A DNA stretch of 64,000 bases from Candidatus Alistipes intestinipullorum (GTDB lineage: Bacteria > Bacteroidota > Bacteroidia > Bacteroidales > Rikenellaceae), in NCBI GenBank assembly GCA_019113885.1, contig DXGO01000121.1:1-64000 (forward strand), given 5' to 3'. Below, piece after piece: positions 1 to 8,674 of the stretch. The position numbers and the translations under genes were made by a program. A model generated the notes under the pieces. That model made no database searches, was not told where the DNA came from, and saw only the letters and a list, made by a program, of their open reading frames with translations. Position 1 is the stretch's first letter. Every line of letters begins with the position of its first letter.

Positions 1-65
1 GATAAAAAAGAGACGGGTGCAACCTTGCAAAATTGCAACCGAATACATTCGACCTTGAGCCAAAC

Positions 66-100
66 GAAGCCGACCCCAAGAACGCCTTGGGGTCGGTTTC
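66..100. terminator. Rho-independent terminator-like hairpin
   Basis: An 11-bp stem (CCGACCCCAAG at 70-80, CTTGGGGTCGG at 86-96) with a 5-nt loop; flanking bases extend it. It lies just past the stop of the minus-strand peptidase gene and probably ends that transcript, although the trailing U-run is weak. Confidence 0.6.
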
Positions 101-105
101 GTCGA

Positions 106-1122
106 TTAACTATTCTCCTGCAATTTGGGAAGTTGATCCGAGGTCAGCAGCGTATAGACATAGCGCATAATATAATTCACGGCTCGCTCCATGCCCTCCA
201 TATCGAGGCTCTCGGGCGTATCATCCACGGTGTGCAGCGTAGAAATATCCGTCGTGATGAAGAACGAGACGGGAATCATCTGCGAGGCGAAGGCGACATG
301 ATCCGAGGAACCTGCCGACCCCCTGGCCGATAACTCTATACGGAGCGAGTCCGGATTACCGACACACTCCACCACACGGCTCACGGGCGATAGTATCTCC
401 CCTTGCAGGCAGAGTGTATCGCCACGCATACGCCCAAACATCTCCAGGTTGACCATATGGCCTATCGTCACCGAGCTGTCGCGCAACATACGCTCCAGAT
501 GCCGCGACCCGGCCAATCCCATCTCCTCGGCGCCGAAGAGTGCAACTACCAGATCCCGCCTGAAATCGTCGGCATAGGGTTGCAGGCGGCGGGCGATCTC
601 GACCACGGCGGCCGTACCCGAGGCGTTGTCATTGGCTCCGAGCAACTGGTCTCCTGCCGAATATCTCCCGCCCTTGTCGGCCTTGAAGCGTCCCAGATGG
701 TCGTAATGCGCTCCGAGCAGCACCTTCTCCGCATCGGGATAGCGGCTCCGTATTGTCATCACCACATTGTACGAACTGTCGCGCCACTCACCGGCCAGCA
801 CCCGCTCCATGCCGCGACGCACGACTGCGCCATCTATACTGAATGGCACCAGCGCCTTACGCCACAGGGGCACACACCCGACCGTATTCAACTCCGACGC
901 AAGAAAACGCGCCGCACGCAGATCGTTGCCGCTGCCGGCACGGCGGCCTGCCAGGGAGTCGGAACAAAGGGTTTCGATCGTCGCATACATCGCCTTCGGA
1001 TCGCACGCCATCGAGGGTCGGGCCGAACGACTGCACCCCGTCGGAGCAACCATCCAAAGAACGGCCAACACCCCCGGAACGGCAAGCCTCCGACATGAGT
1101 TCAGCCAAAGTCTTAAAAGCAT
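106..1122 (-). CDS. M28-family zinc aminopeptidase, exported lipoprotein
   Basis: The 338-residue protein has a hydrophobic N-terminus ending in a lipobox-like APTGC at about residue 30, so it is probably a periplasm- or surface-facing lipoprotein. The metallopeptidase core shows the M28 metal-site motifs in order: GAHYDHLG, GANDNASGTA, LFGAEEMGLAGS, NLEMFGR and SSDHVAF. The family removes N-terminal amino acids from peptides using two zinc ions. Glu replaces the more common Asp in the NLDMIGR-type motif; some family members tolerate this. It is the last gene of a minus-strand run and is separated by 58 bases from the phosphatase gene upstream. The ATG at 1122 gives the best signal sequence. 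Confidence 0.87.
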   Translation of the reverse strand: MLLRLWLNSCRRLAVPGVLAVLWMVAPTGCSRSARPSMACDPKAMYATIETLCSDSLAGRRAGSGNDLRAARFLASELNTVGCVPLWRKALVPFSIDGAVVRRGMERVLAGEWRDSSYNVVMTIRSRYPDAEKVLLGAHYDHLGRFKADKGGRYSAGDQLLGANDNASGTAAVVEIARRLQPYADDFRRDLVVALFGAEEMGLAGSRHLERMLRDSSVTIGHMVNLEMFGRMRGDTLCLQGEILSPVSRVVECVGNPDSLRIELSARGSAGSSDHVAFASQMIPVSFFITTDISTLHTVDDTPESLDMEGMERAVNYIMRYVYTLLTSDQLPKLQENS

Positions 1123-1180
1123 ATCCGAAATTTATACATTTTTATACATCCCCATTCTCAACCGCATCCTGTACGGACCG

Positions 1181-1726
1181 TTACCTCGACGCGACGAGCG
1201 ACGAGGGGGTGACACCCATGCAATTGCGGGCCCAGTCGCCGTGGGCGCGAAGCACCTGTTCGATGATGTCCCGCACGGCTCCTTCTCCGCCCCGGAATTC
1301 CGAGACGTACCGTGACGCTTCGATTACCTCCATCGCCGCGTCCGCCGGGCATACCGGAATCCCTACTTCGCGCATGCATTCCAGGTCGGGGATGTCGTCC
1401 CCCATGTAAATCGTATCCTGTGGATCGATCCCTTCCCGGGCAAAATACTCCCGCATCGCCGCAATCTTGTCCATGCAGTCCAGGTAGTAATCCTTCACTC
1501 CGAGCATCTGGAGCCGGTGTTCCAGCGTGCGGCCCCGGCCTCCCGAGATGATGCACACCTTGTACCCCGTCTTGATCGCATAGGCCAAGGCATATCCGTC
1601 CTTGGCATTGTAGCGGCGAATAAAGTCTCCGTCGACCGTCGGGATGATGCCCCCGTCGGTCATCACGCCGTCGACATCGAATATGAAGGCCCGGCAGCGT
1701 GCTATATCTTCCTTGAAGTTTCCCAT
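1181..1726 (-). CDS. kdsC: KDO-8-phosphate phosphatase (HAD family)
   Basis: The 181-residue HAD-superfamily phosphatase begins with FIFDVDGVMTDG (nucleophile Asp18, acid/base Asp20), continues with IISGGRG (motif II) and ends with YMGDDIPDLECM (motif IV). It lacks a cap domain, as expected of the tetrameric KdsC/YrbI group, which removes phosphate from 3-deoxy-D-manno-octulosonate 8-phosphate during lipopolysaccharide core synthesis in the cytoplasm. A longer open frame extends upstream, but the ATG at 1726 fits the family start and overlaps the previous gene by 25 bases, consistent with translational coupling. The C-terminal 15 residues beyond the fold are not recognisable. Confidence 0.88.
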   Translation of the reverse strand: MGNFKEDIARCRAFIFDVDGVMTDGGIIPTVDGDFIRRYNAKDGYALAYAIKTGYKVCIISGGRGRTLEHRLQMLGVKDYYLDCMDKIAAMREYFAREGIDPQDTIYMGDDIPDLECMREVGIPVCPADAAMEVIEASRYVSEFRGGEGAVRDIIEQVLRAHGDWARNCMGVTPSSLVASR

Positions 1727-2490
1727 ATGTTTTTGCTGATTTGTTGGTAGAGTTCCAGTAATTCGGGATCGTCGGCCAGCAGTGCCGCATGGCGTTCTAT
1801 CGTCGTGGCGTCGTGCCGTGCGGCCGGGCCCGTCTGTACGTCGGCGGGCGATGTGGCGTCGCATGCTTTGGCGGCGGTTTCGGCCACGAGAGGTTTCAGA
1901 ATGTCGAAATCCAACCCTGCCGAGCGTACGATCCGCTCGCCGAGGGCGTACATGCGGTTGGCGAAGTTGCAGGCGAAGACGGCCGCCAGGTGCACCTTGG
2001 CGCGGCGGGCCGAGTCGGCCTGCAAGACTGTTTGCGAGAGGTGCCGGGCAAAGGCCTCCACGTCGGCCTGCAGGGCGGCATCCGCGGCCTCGACGAAGAT
2101 CGGGATCGCGCGGAAATCCACCGCGCGGCCCTTGGTGAAGGTTTGCATGGGGTAGAAGACCGCGCGGCGGGAGTATTGCTCCGGCAGGGCTTCGAGGGAC
2201 ACGCTTCCGGCGGTGTGGGCGACAACGGCCCCGGAGGGAATCGGCAGCGTGCGGGCCACTTCGCCGACGGCCGAGTCGCTGACGGCGATCAGGTAGAGGT
2301 CGGCCGTCGTGCAAAGTTCCTCGGGCCGGGAGGCGGTTTCGGTGCCGGTCAGTGCGGCGATGGCGCGGCCGCGGGCTTCGTTGCGGGCGTAAAGTTGCCG
2401 CAGTTCCAGGTCGCTGGCGGCGATGGCGCGGGCCAGGGCTTCGGCCAGGTTCCCGCTTCCGATGATGACGGCGCTTTTCAGTGCTTTCAT
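1702..2490 (-). CDS. DUF2520 / Rossmann-like domain protein
   Basis: This 262-residue protein starts with a nucleotide-binding fold (VIIGSGNLAEALARAI) like that of NADP-dependent pyrroline-5-carboxylate reductases, followed by AVSDSAVGEVA and HTAGSVSLEAL. The C-terminal all-helical half matches the DUF2520 arrangement typical of Bacteroidetes, where the gene sits beside kdsC as it does here. The substrate is unknown. The ATG at 2490 overlaps the stop of the BrkB gene by four bases (ATGA), so the two are translated together. An upstream open frame of over 400 codons is only an antisense extension through the BrkB gene. Confidence 0.83.
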   Translation of the reverse strand: MKALKSAVIIGSGNLAEALARAIAASDLELRQLYARNEARGRAIAALTGTETASRPEELCTTADLYLIAVSDSAVGEVARTLPIPSGAVVAHTAGSVSLEALPEQYSRRAVFYPMQTFTKGRAVDFRAIPIFVEAADAALQADVEAFARHLSQTVLQADSARRAKVHLAAVFACNFANRMYALGERIVRSAGLDFDILKPLVAETAAKACDATSPADVQTGPAARHDATTIERHAALLADDPELLELYQQISKNIWETSRKI

Positions 2491-3869
2491 GCTTTTGACG
2501 TATCTTCCGTTTTGCGACGGCCGTGTGTGGGAGTACCGCCGTTTTTCTTTTCTGTCGGAGCTGTCCCCAGCAGGTCGGCCAGCGGGACGTTGTCGGGCGA
2601 CTGGCGGACGGCCTCTTTCAGCTGCTCCAGTTCCTGGTCGATACGTGCCAGATCGGGCGTGGCCTGCAGGTCGATGGTCGTCTGCCCGGTTTGCTCGACG
2701 GCCTCCAGAATGCCGTAGATAGTGATCGTCGAGGTGTCGTGGGCCGGGGCGAAGGCCACTTCGCGCTCCCCGTCGCCGTTGCGTACGGCGATGAGTTGCC
2801 GGGCGGTGACCAGTTGGAAGAGAATGTCGTTGACGATGCGTGTGGGGAGGTCCAGCTGTTGGCGGATGGCCTCGGAGGGCATGGCGCCGCCGCGTTCGCG
2901 GAACCATCGCACGACGATGAGCATGGCTGTGAGCAGCACCTTGCGGCGCTGGTCGTAGCTGATGCGCAGCGATTCGCGCTCCTCGTCGAAACGCGAGATG
3001 TTCTGATAGGCGAACGAGAGCTCCCCTCCGAAGAGGAGGATCTCCCAGGAGGTCTGCATCCAGATGAGGAAGAGCGGCAGGGCGGCAAAGCTGCCGTAGA
3101 TGGCGTTGTAGGAGGTCATCCACCGCTGCACGTAGACGTAGCCCCACTGGAAGAGGATGAAAATCGTGCCTGCAACGATCCCGGCCATCAGGGCGCTTCC
3201 GAACCGTACCTTGGCGTTGGGGATAATCAGGTAAAGGAGTGTGAACATGACCCAGATGATGACCATCGAGGCCAGCCCCGAGAGGAGGTTGAAGTACCAG
3301 CTTCCGTCGAATCCCAACTGGGATTCGATGTAATTGCCTACGGAACTGGCGGCGATCCAGAGGATCGGGACGATCATCACCACGGCGATATAGTCGGTCC
3401 ATTGCCGGGTGATGCTGCGTTCGACCTTGACTTCCCAGATGTTGTTGAAGGCGCTCTCGATCGACCCGAAGACGCGGATCACGGCCCAGAAGAGCATCAG
3501 CAGCGCAACGGTGGCAACGACGCCCCCACGTGTACGGGCCAAGGCATTTTCTGCAAAATCGACCAGGTAATCGATCACCTGAGGTGCCTGGGGAAAGAGG
3601 TCGTGGAGATTCTGGATCAGTCCGTCGGCCAGCCCGAATCCCTTGACCACGGCGAAGACCACCGCTGCGATGGGCACCAGCGACATGAGCGTGTAGAAGG
3701 TCAGGGCCGCCGAGCGCACGATGGTGCCGTGTTCGAGCAGCCCGCGGGCCGTGTAGAAGAGCAGTTTGTATTGCTGCACAAGCCACCGCACAACGGGATT
3801 GCGCCATTCGTGGGTGTCGCGCTGGAAAATCGTGTCGGTGAAGTACGTGAGAATTTCGCTGAATTTCAT
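2487..3869 (-). CDS. YihY/BrkB family inner-membrane protein
   Basis: The 460-residue polytopic protein has six predicted membrane helices between about residues 40 and 270 and belongs to the YihY/virulence-factor BrkB family (formerly mis-called RNase BN). Molecular function is unsettled; transport or lipid-related roles have been proposed. The C-terminal 170 residues are soluble and contain a winged-helix-like stretch around SEAIRQQLDLPTRIVNDIL, then a low-complexity tail. It is first in the run brkB - DUF2520 - kdsC, with a -7 box 22 bases upstream of the ATG. Confidence 0.85.
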   Translation of the reverse strand: MKFSEILTYFTDTIFQRDTHEWRNPVVRWLVQQYKLLFYTARGLLEHGTIVRSAALTFYTLMSLVPIAAVVFAVVKGFGLADGLIQNLHDLFPQAPQVIDYLVDFAENALARTRGGVVATVALLMLFWAVIRVFGSIESAFNNIWEVKVERSITRQWTDYIAVVMIVPILWIAASSVGNYIESQLGFDGSWYFNLLSGLASMVIIWVMFTLLYLIIPNAKVRFGSALMAGIVAGTIFILFQWGYVYVQRWMTSYNAIYGSFAALPLFLIWMQTSWEILLFGGELSFAYQNISRFDEERESLRISYDQRRKVLLTAMLIVVRWFRERGGAMPSEAIRQQLDLPTRIVNDILFQLVTARQLIAVRNGDGEREVAFAPAHDTSTITIYGILEAVEQTGQTTIDLQATPDLARIDQELEQLKEAVRQSPDNVPLADLLGTAPTEKKNGGTPTHGRRKTEDTSKA

Positions 3870-3891
3870 GGGTGCGGGGCGGGTATTCAGA

Positions 3892-3899
3892 CAAATGTA
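3892..3899 (-). promoter_or_regulatory. -7 box TACATTTG for the brkB run
   Basis: This is a perfect match to the Bacteroidetes -7 consensus TAnnTTTG on the minus strand. A TTG lies 20 bases further upstream (3920-3922) as a -33 element. It sits between the methyltransferase stop and the brkB start. Confidence 0.65.
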
Positions 3900-3900
3900 G

Positions 3901-5094
3901 TCATTTTATGCGGATCACCCAAAAATTGCCCCCGATTTTCGTGAAAGCCAGCCGCTGTTCGGCTCCTGCATGGGCCCCCAGGCGTCGCATCAGCTCCTCG
4001 GCTGCGAGCGGGAAATCGCGTTTCAATAGTTCGATCCCGCATCCGCGCAGTTCGCGCCTGAGGCGCTTCGGGTCGTAGGGCTCGATCGCCTCGACGGGCA
4101 ATACGCGCCCGATGACCTGCTGTGGCTCCTCGGAGGCGAATCCGAAGCCGTTGTCGCTCCAGCAGTCGGCCACGCCGCGGAGGTGGAGCCGCGTGAGACG
4201 CGCTTTGCGCAGTGCGACATCGGGCACCACGAGCCAGCGGTAGCGTGTGGGGTCGAAGGCCGGGGGTGCCGGAAGCTCTGCACTCGGGGCGACTTCGGGC
4301 GCGACATCGGCCGACGCCTTCCCCGCGCCCTCGCCCGTCGCCTCGAACGAGCCGCGTCCGATTGCCGTGGCAATGATCCGGGGGCCCGAGCCGTCGTCGT
4401 AGACCATCACTTCCTTGCACTCGTCGCCGAGCGAGACGACCTCCACGCTGCTGCGGGGAAAGAGCCGCAGTGCCTCGTCGACATCGAACAGCGGGGAGTT
4501 TTTCACGCACAGTCGCGCCGAGGCACGCCGTATGAGCGGTCGCAGGGCAAGGATGTCGGGCGAGCAGGCTTCGAGCCGCAGTTGCTTGAGCCCCTTTTCG
4601 GACCGGCGATCGGGGTCGGCGTAGATCCAGTCGAAACGCAGCCCCTCGCGGCGGAGGTACTCCTCGGCCGCGATGTTCACCACCTCGATATTCGTAATCC
4701 CCATTCTGGAAAAGTTCTCTGCGGTGATGCGGGCCAGCATCGGGTCGCGCTCGAGGGCTATCACGCGGCGGAAGCGGCGGCTCAGCGCCAGGGCGTCGAC
4801 CCCCAGTCCGCAGGTGAGGTCCAGTACCGTGTCGCCCCCGATGCGCTTGTGTGCGGCGCATGCCTCGCTTGACGCCTGCTCGAAGGCCCGCGGCGGGAGG
4901 ATGCATTCCGCCGCCGCGTAGGTCGGGAGCTTCTCCGCAGCGCGCGCGAGGTATTTGACTTGCGTGGCCACGAGGCGTGCGTGCGGCACATGGCGGTCCA
5001 TTGCCACGGAGAGCGGATCGCGCCCGCGGCAGGCGTGGATCGCCTCCCGTACCTCGGGAAGGCACAGCAGCTCGTATTCTTCGGCAGTGATCAC
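3901..5094 (-). CDS. Class I SAM-dependent methyltransferase with THUMP-like C-terminal domain
   Basis: The 397-residue protein has a helical N-terminal region (residues 1-80), then a Rossmann methyltransferase core with motif I VLDLTCGLGVDALALS and the DPDRR motif near residue 180. A C-terminal THUMP-like region with the ending GGNFWVIRIK follows. This architecture is common in Bacteroidetes and Firmicutes; the methylated substrate, possibly an RNA, is not established. No ATG lies near the conserved N-terminus. The GTG at 5094 overlaps the comEC stop by four bases (GTGA). A TACCTTTG box ends five bases before this GTG, so the gene may also be transcribed as a leaderless message. Confidence 0.82.
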   Translation of the reverse strand: MITAEEYELLCLPEVREAIHACRGRDPLSVAMDRHVPHARLVATQVKYLARAAEKLPTYAAAECILPPRAFEQASSEACAAHKRIGGDTVLDLTCGLGVDALALSRRFRRVIALERDPMLARITAENFSRMGITNIEVVNIAAEEYLRREGLRFDWIYADPDRRSEKGLKQLRLEACSPDILALRPLIRRASARLCVKNSPLFDVDEALRLFPRSSVEVVSLGDECKEVMVYDDGSGPRIIATAIGRGSFEATGEGAGKASADVAPEVAPSAELPAPPAFDPTRYRWLVVPDVALRKARLTRLHLRGVADCWSDNGFGFASEEPQQVIGRVLPVEAIEPYDPKRLRRELRGCGIELLKRDFPLAAEELMRRLGAHAGAEQRLAFTKIGGNFWVIRIK

Positions 5095-6569
5095 GTCGGC
5101 AAAGGTACGCTTTTTTTCGCTTCGCGGCTCCACGCCGCGAGGGTTGCGAACAGGTAAAGCGCATAAATGACGACCGTATGCGGAGCCGAAAGGGCGTAGT
5201 CGACGGCGCCGCCGGGCAGTGCGGCGGTCGCGCGGGCCAGGAAGTTGATCCCTTCGGCGGCGTGTCCCGCCACGAAGGCGAAGAGGGGTGCCAGCGGCTC
5301 GATCGGAAGCAGCATCCACAACGTACCTGCAAAGACCACGACTCCGCCCAACAGAATGGCCAGCGGGTTGATCAGCAGTCCGGCGAGCGGGATGCTTCCG
5401 AAGGTGTGGGCGATGAGCGGGACGGTTGCGAGGCTGGCGACCAACCCGATCAGGTAGGCGTCGATAACGGCATTGACGAGTCTCCACCGGGTACGGCAGC
5501 GGCGGCAGAGCGGCACGCCCCAGGCAAGGATTCCGGCCACGGCGACGAACGAGAGTTGAAAGCTGATGTCGCCGAGCCAGTTGGGATTCCACAGCAGCAT
5601 GAGGAAGGCAGCCGTGGCGAGGGCGTTCATCCCGACGTACTCCGATCCCGACGCCAGTGCGGTCTGGAGCACCGTGCACATGATGGCGGCCCGCACGGCG
5701 CTGGGTGGATAACCTGCAGCCGCGACGAACAGCCATACGGCCCCGATGGCCAGGAGGTTCTTGACGAGGTGCCCGCGGCGGAGTAGCGGCAACCACCACA
5801 ACAGCGCGTTGATCAGTACGAAGACGATGCCCGTGTGCAGTCCGGAGACGGCCAGCAGATGGGCCAGCCCGCTGCGCGAATAGGCGTCACGCAATTCGGA
5901 GGAGAGTGCGCGGCGCTCCCCGGCGGCCATGCTCTCGACCACGGCGGCCGCTTCAGGACCCATTTCGAGACGCTCGAGCCGTTCAACAGCCCTCCGGTGC
6001 AGGTCCGACGCCGCAGGAGCCAGCCGCTCGAGAATCGCCCGTTCATCGACCCACAATGTCCCGGCGTATCCGCGCCGTTGCATCAGGCGGCGGTAGCTCT
6101 CCGCGCCTCCCCGGAACGGACGCACCGTGCCGCGGCAGCGGAGCCGATCTCCGGGGTGCAGTTTCGTGAGGGAGTCGGTATAGAGTCGTACCCGGGCGTC
6201 GGAGGCTCTCCACGTGCCGTCCGAAGGGTCGCGCCATGCCGTTACCAGGGCGTCGGCCGTGGTGTAGCCTCCCCGGTCGGAAGGGAATCCTTCGAGGGCG
6301 ATTTCATAGGCGGTGACGATCCCTCGGGGTACCGATGGGGCGGGTGTGCGGAGTTGTGCTGCGGCGAATCCGGCCACGAACAGCATGCCGATCGTGGCGG
6401 ACGACGAACGCATCAGCAGTGCGGCGAGCCCTGTCGTGACAAATGCCGCTGCGAGGAACCACAGCGGCAGCGTGTACCAGACGCTCAGTGCGATCCCGGC
6501 GGCAAACGGTGCCAGGAGCTTGAGCATCGGCATGCGGTCGAGACGTTCTGTGAGGCGGCGTATTCCCAT
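5091..6569 (-). CDS. comEC: ComEC/Rec2-type DNA-uptake channel protein, short form
   Basis: The 492-residue membrane protein has two N-terminal helices, a soluble DUF4131-like segment (residues 50-200) and the competence domain, recognised by AVSGLHTGIVF and GYPPSAVRAAIM, followed by about eight helices. ComEC forms the inner-membrane channel for single-stranded DNA during transformation. The C-terminal metallo-beta-lactamase-like domain of Gram-positive ComEC is absent. The open frame begins with a TTG seven codons earlier; the ATG at 6569 is preferred. It lies just downstream of the LacI-type regulator gene and overlaps the methyltransferase gene by four bases. Confidence 0.84.
   Translation of the reverse strand: MGIRRLTERLDRMPMLKLLAPFAAGIALSVWYTLPLWFLAAAFVTTGLAALLMRSSSATIGMLFVAGFAAAQLRTPAPSVPRGIVTAYEIALEGFPSDRGGYTTADALVTAWRDPSDGTWRASDARVRLYTDSLTKLHPGDRLRCRGTVRPFRGGAESYRRLMQRRGYAGTLWVDERAILERLAPAASDLHRRAVERLERLEMGPEAAAVVESMAAGERRALSSELRDAYSRSGLAHLLAVSGLHTGIVFVLINALLWWLPLLRRGHLVKNLLAIGAVWLFVAAAGYPPSAVRAAIMCTVLQTALASGSEYVGMNALATAAFLMLLWNPNWLGDISFQLSFVAVAGILAWGVPLCRRCRTRWRLVNAVIDAYLIGLVASLATVPLIAHTFGSIPLAGLLINPLAILLGGVVVFAGTLWMLLPIEPLAPLFAFVAGHAAEGINFLARATAALPGGAVDYALSAPHTVVIYALYLFATLAAWSREAKKSVPLPT
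5100..5107 (-). promoter_or_regulatory. -7 box TACCTTTG, possible leaderless promoter
   Basis: A perfect TAnnTTTG box lies inside the 3' end of comEC, only five bases before the GTG start of the methyltransferase gene. I see no clear -33 element. Confidence 0.45.
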
Positions 6570-6590
6570 GCAGGAGGGGGCTCGGAACAA

Positions 6591-7634
6591 CTATTCGATG
6601 TTTTCGCGGATCAGAATCTCGATCGGCGTGTGTTTGATGATCTGGTCGTGTTGTCCGTAGAGGATGTATTCCAGCACATACTTGATGCTCTGGTATCCCT
6701 GGAGGTCGGGGCGCTCGGAGAGCAGGAACGAAAGGTAGCCTTTCTTGAGGTATTCGATGTTCTTTTGTGTGACGCCGCAACCGATCACCTTGACGCCCGT
6801 AATGCCGTGGTGTTCGAGGTAGCTGGCGAAGATGTATGACCGGGAGTTAAACACTACGGCGCCGCCGATCTCGTTCTCTTCCGCGAAAAGCCGGTCGAAC
6901 TCCCGCCAGCTTCGCTCGATGTCCTGCGTGTAGTAGTTGGCGTAAAGGAAGCGGTTCTTGCTCGAAATAGTGTCGAAGTATTCGAAGAAACCCTCCTTGC
7001 GCACGACCGTCTGCAGCGAGCTCTCGTTGCCCGAGCGCACGGCGTGGAGGATGGCGATGTCCTTCTCCTCGCCGATGACGTCCGACAGGAGCTTGGCCTC
7101 GATGTATCCGAGTTTCCGGGAGTCGGGGCCGAAAAACGCCCGCTGGTTGCACGTCGGAATCAGCGTGTCGATAAAGACGTAGGGCGTGCCCTGCTCGTCG
7201 AGCCGGCGTGAGAACTGCACGGTCTCCTCGCGGAACGTCGGGCCGATGATCATCGCATCGCACGGGTATTCCAGCGCTTCGCTGTAAGCCTTCCGGCAGG
7301 AGTAGAGGTCGAACTGGTCGTAGTAGAAGATTTTGGTCTCGGTTTGGATTTTCGAGAAGTCGTAGAGCGCCTGGCGGATTCCCTTCTCGATCTGTTCCCA
7401 ATACTCTCCCGGCTGATAGCTCGGGAGCACGATCGCAAGGGTGATTTTGCGTTTTACGCCGATGGACGAAACCAGCAGATTGGGCCGGTAGAGGATTTTT
7501 TCGAGCACCTGCTCGACCTTCTGCCGGCTCTTTTCCGAGACGTCGCCGCGGTTGTGCAGGACGCGGTCGACCGTGCCGACCGACACCCCGGCCATGGCGG
7601 CGATGTCCTTGATCTTATAGCTTTTGCGATCCAT
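6591..7634 (-). CDS. LacI-family transcriptional regulator with periplasmic-binding-like sensor domain
   Basis: The 347-residue regulator has an N-terminal helix-turn-helix (KIKDIAAMAGVSVGTVDRVL, residues 7-26) and hinge region, then a sugar-sensing periplasmic-binding fold starting near ITLAIVLPSYQPGEYW. LacI-type repressors bind palindromes with a central CG and are released by a sugar ligand. Its position 45 bases downstream of nagB, and the CG-centred palindrome TGnTCGAnCA in both promoters of the neighbouring divergent locus, suggest that it controls amino-sugar use; this is inferred. The message may be leaderless, because a TATTTTCG box ends four bases before the ATG. Confidence 0.88.
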   Translation of the reverse strand: MDRKSYKIKDIAAMAGVSVGTVDRVLHNRGDVSEKSRQKVEQVLEKILYRPNLLVSSIGVKRKITLAIVLPSYQPGEYWEQIEKGIRQALYDFSKIQTETKIFYYDQFDLYSCRKAYSEALEYPCDAMIIGPTFREETVQFSRRLDEQGTPYVFIDTLIPTCNQRAFFGPDSRKLGYIEAKLLSDVIGEEKDIAILHAVRSGNESSLQTVVRKEGFFEYFDTISSKNRFLYANYYTQDIERSWREFDRLFAEENEIGGAVVFNSRSYIFASYLEHHGITGVKVIGCGVTQKNIEYLKKGYLSFLLSERPDLQGYQSIKYVLEYILYGQHDQIIKHTPIEILIRENIE

Positions 7635-7638
7635 ACGG

Positions 7639-7646
7639 CGAAAATA
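7639..7646 (-). promoter_or_regulatory. -7 box TATTTTCG upstream of the lacI-type gene
   Basis: One mismatch from TAnnTTTG. It ends four bases before the ATG at 7634, in the 44-base gap after nagB. Confidence 0.35.
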
Positions 7647-7678
7647 CTAAATATTTCCGATTCGCGGCGTATGTTTTA

Positions 7679-8455
7679 TCAAATTCTCAGCGCCGAAGCG
7701 GCTCCCAGGTCGAGAAAAAGGGTGGCGTCGTTGTGTGTGCGGAGAATCGATGCCGGGCATTGTTCCGTGATGGGGCCATAGAGCGTGTCGTGTACCGCTT
7801 TGGCCTTGCGCGCAAGAGGCACGATCCCCACTACGCAACGGCAGGACATCAGCGTCGGGATGGTCAGCGTCATTGCCTGTCGGGGCACGAGCGAGATGTC
7901 GGCAAATTCCCCGTCGTTGACCTGCTGCTGGCGGCACTGTTCGTCGAGGGTCGTGATCTTCACGATCTCGGGGTCGTCGAACCGTGCCTCATGGGGATCG
8001 TTGAAGGCGATATGGCCGTTTTCGCCGATGCCCAGCGAGACGATGTCCAGCGGGGCGGACTCGATCAGTTTCCCGTAGCGGAGGCACTCCTGCCGTCCCT
8101 CCTGGCCGCCCGAGTCCATCAGGTGCACCGCCTTGAAAGGTGCACGGTTGAAAATGGCATTCGACAGGAAGTTGCCGAATCGCTGGGGGGCGTCGGCCGG
8201 CAGCCCGATGTATTCGTCCATGTGGAACGCCTCCACGCGGCCGAATATCTCTTTCCCGGCGTTGCGGATACCTTCCAGAAACTCATCCTGCGAATGAGCC
8301 GCGGCGAACACGGCGCGTGCGGTGGGTTGTCGGTCGAGTATGGTCTTCAGCCGTTGCAGATAGTAGGATGAAGCGGCTTGCCCCATCTGTTGTCTGGTTT
8401 CGTAAATCAGTACGTGCAATTTGTCGACGTAGAAATCCTTGATCAGTCCATCCAT
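7679..8455 (-). CDS. nagB: Glucosamine-6-phosphate deaminase
   Basis: The 258-residue cytoplasmic enzyme converts glucosamine 6-phosphate to fructose 6-phosphate and ammonia, the last step of GlcNAc breakdown. Family motifs include AEAFHMDEYIGLP-like residues (VEAFHMDEYIGL), LGIGENGHIAFNDP with the catalytic Asp/His, and MTLTIPTLMS. An earlier ATG at 8527 would add 24 residues, but it lies upstream of the strong promoter at 8498-8528, so the ATG at 8455 is chosen. It is transcribed divergently from the nagP-nagA operon and is followed by the LacI-type gene. Confidence 0.92.
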   Translation of the reverse strand: MDGLIKDFYVDKLHVLIYETRQQMGQAASSYYLQRLKTILDRQPTARAVFAAAHSQDEFLEGIRNAGKEIFGRVEAFHMDEYIGLPADAPQRFGNFLSNAIFNRAPFKAVHLMDSGGQEGRQECLRYGKLIESAPLDIVSLGIGENGHIAFNDPHEARFDDPEIVKITTLDEQCRQQQVNDGEFADISLVPRQAMTLTIPTLMSCRCVVGIVPLARKAKAVHDTLYGPITEQCPASILRTHNDATLFLDLGAASALRI

Positions 8456-8487
8456 AGTTCTAAACGGGTCGGTAATGTCTATTTCCG

Positions 8488-8497
8488 TGTTCGAGCA
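8488..8497. promoter_or_regulatory. Candidate LacI-type operator, nagB side
   Basis: TGTTCGAGCA matches the palindrome TGnTCGAnCA with a central CG, as is usual for LacI-family operators. It covers the predicted start of the nagB transcript, immediately after the -7 box. A near-identical copy lies in the nagP leader at 8675. Confidence 0.5.
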
Positions 8498-8528
8498 CAA
8501 AAATATGGATTTTGGTTCTTTTTTCAAA
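8498..8528 (-). promoter_or_regulatory. nagB promoter (TTTG-N19-TATTTTTG)
   Basis: On the minus strand the -33 element TTTG (8525-8528) is spaced exactly 19 bases from the -7 box TATTTTTG (8498-8505). This is the textbook Bacteroidetes sigma-ABfr promoter and leaves a leader of about 37-40 bases before the nagB ATG. Confidence 0.75.
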
Positions 8529-8629
8529 AGAAAATCGAAACTATTTTTTAATATAAAGTAAATCAGTATTTTACAGTTTTAATGTCTTATGGCGAATTCT
8601 TTTGTCTGTTATTTTTTTGTCCATATCTG

Positions 8630-8659
8630 TTGCGCGAAATGATTTTTTTACTACCTTAG
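8630..8659 (+). promoter_or_regulatory. nagP operon promoter (TTG-N19-TACCTTAG)
   Basis: TTG at 8630-8632 lies 19 bases from TACCTTAG at 8652-8659, one mismatch from the -7 consensus. The predicted leader to the ATG at 8742 is about 75 bases and contains the second operator-like palindrome. Confidence 0.65.
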
Positions 8660-8674
8660 CGACTGGACAATCTG

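Noticed and set aside
2523-3944. 473-codon open frame on the plus strand
   Set aside because: Mirror of the BrkB gene; the minus-strand product has clear membrane helices and family motifs.
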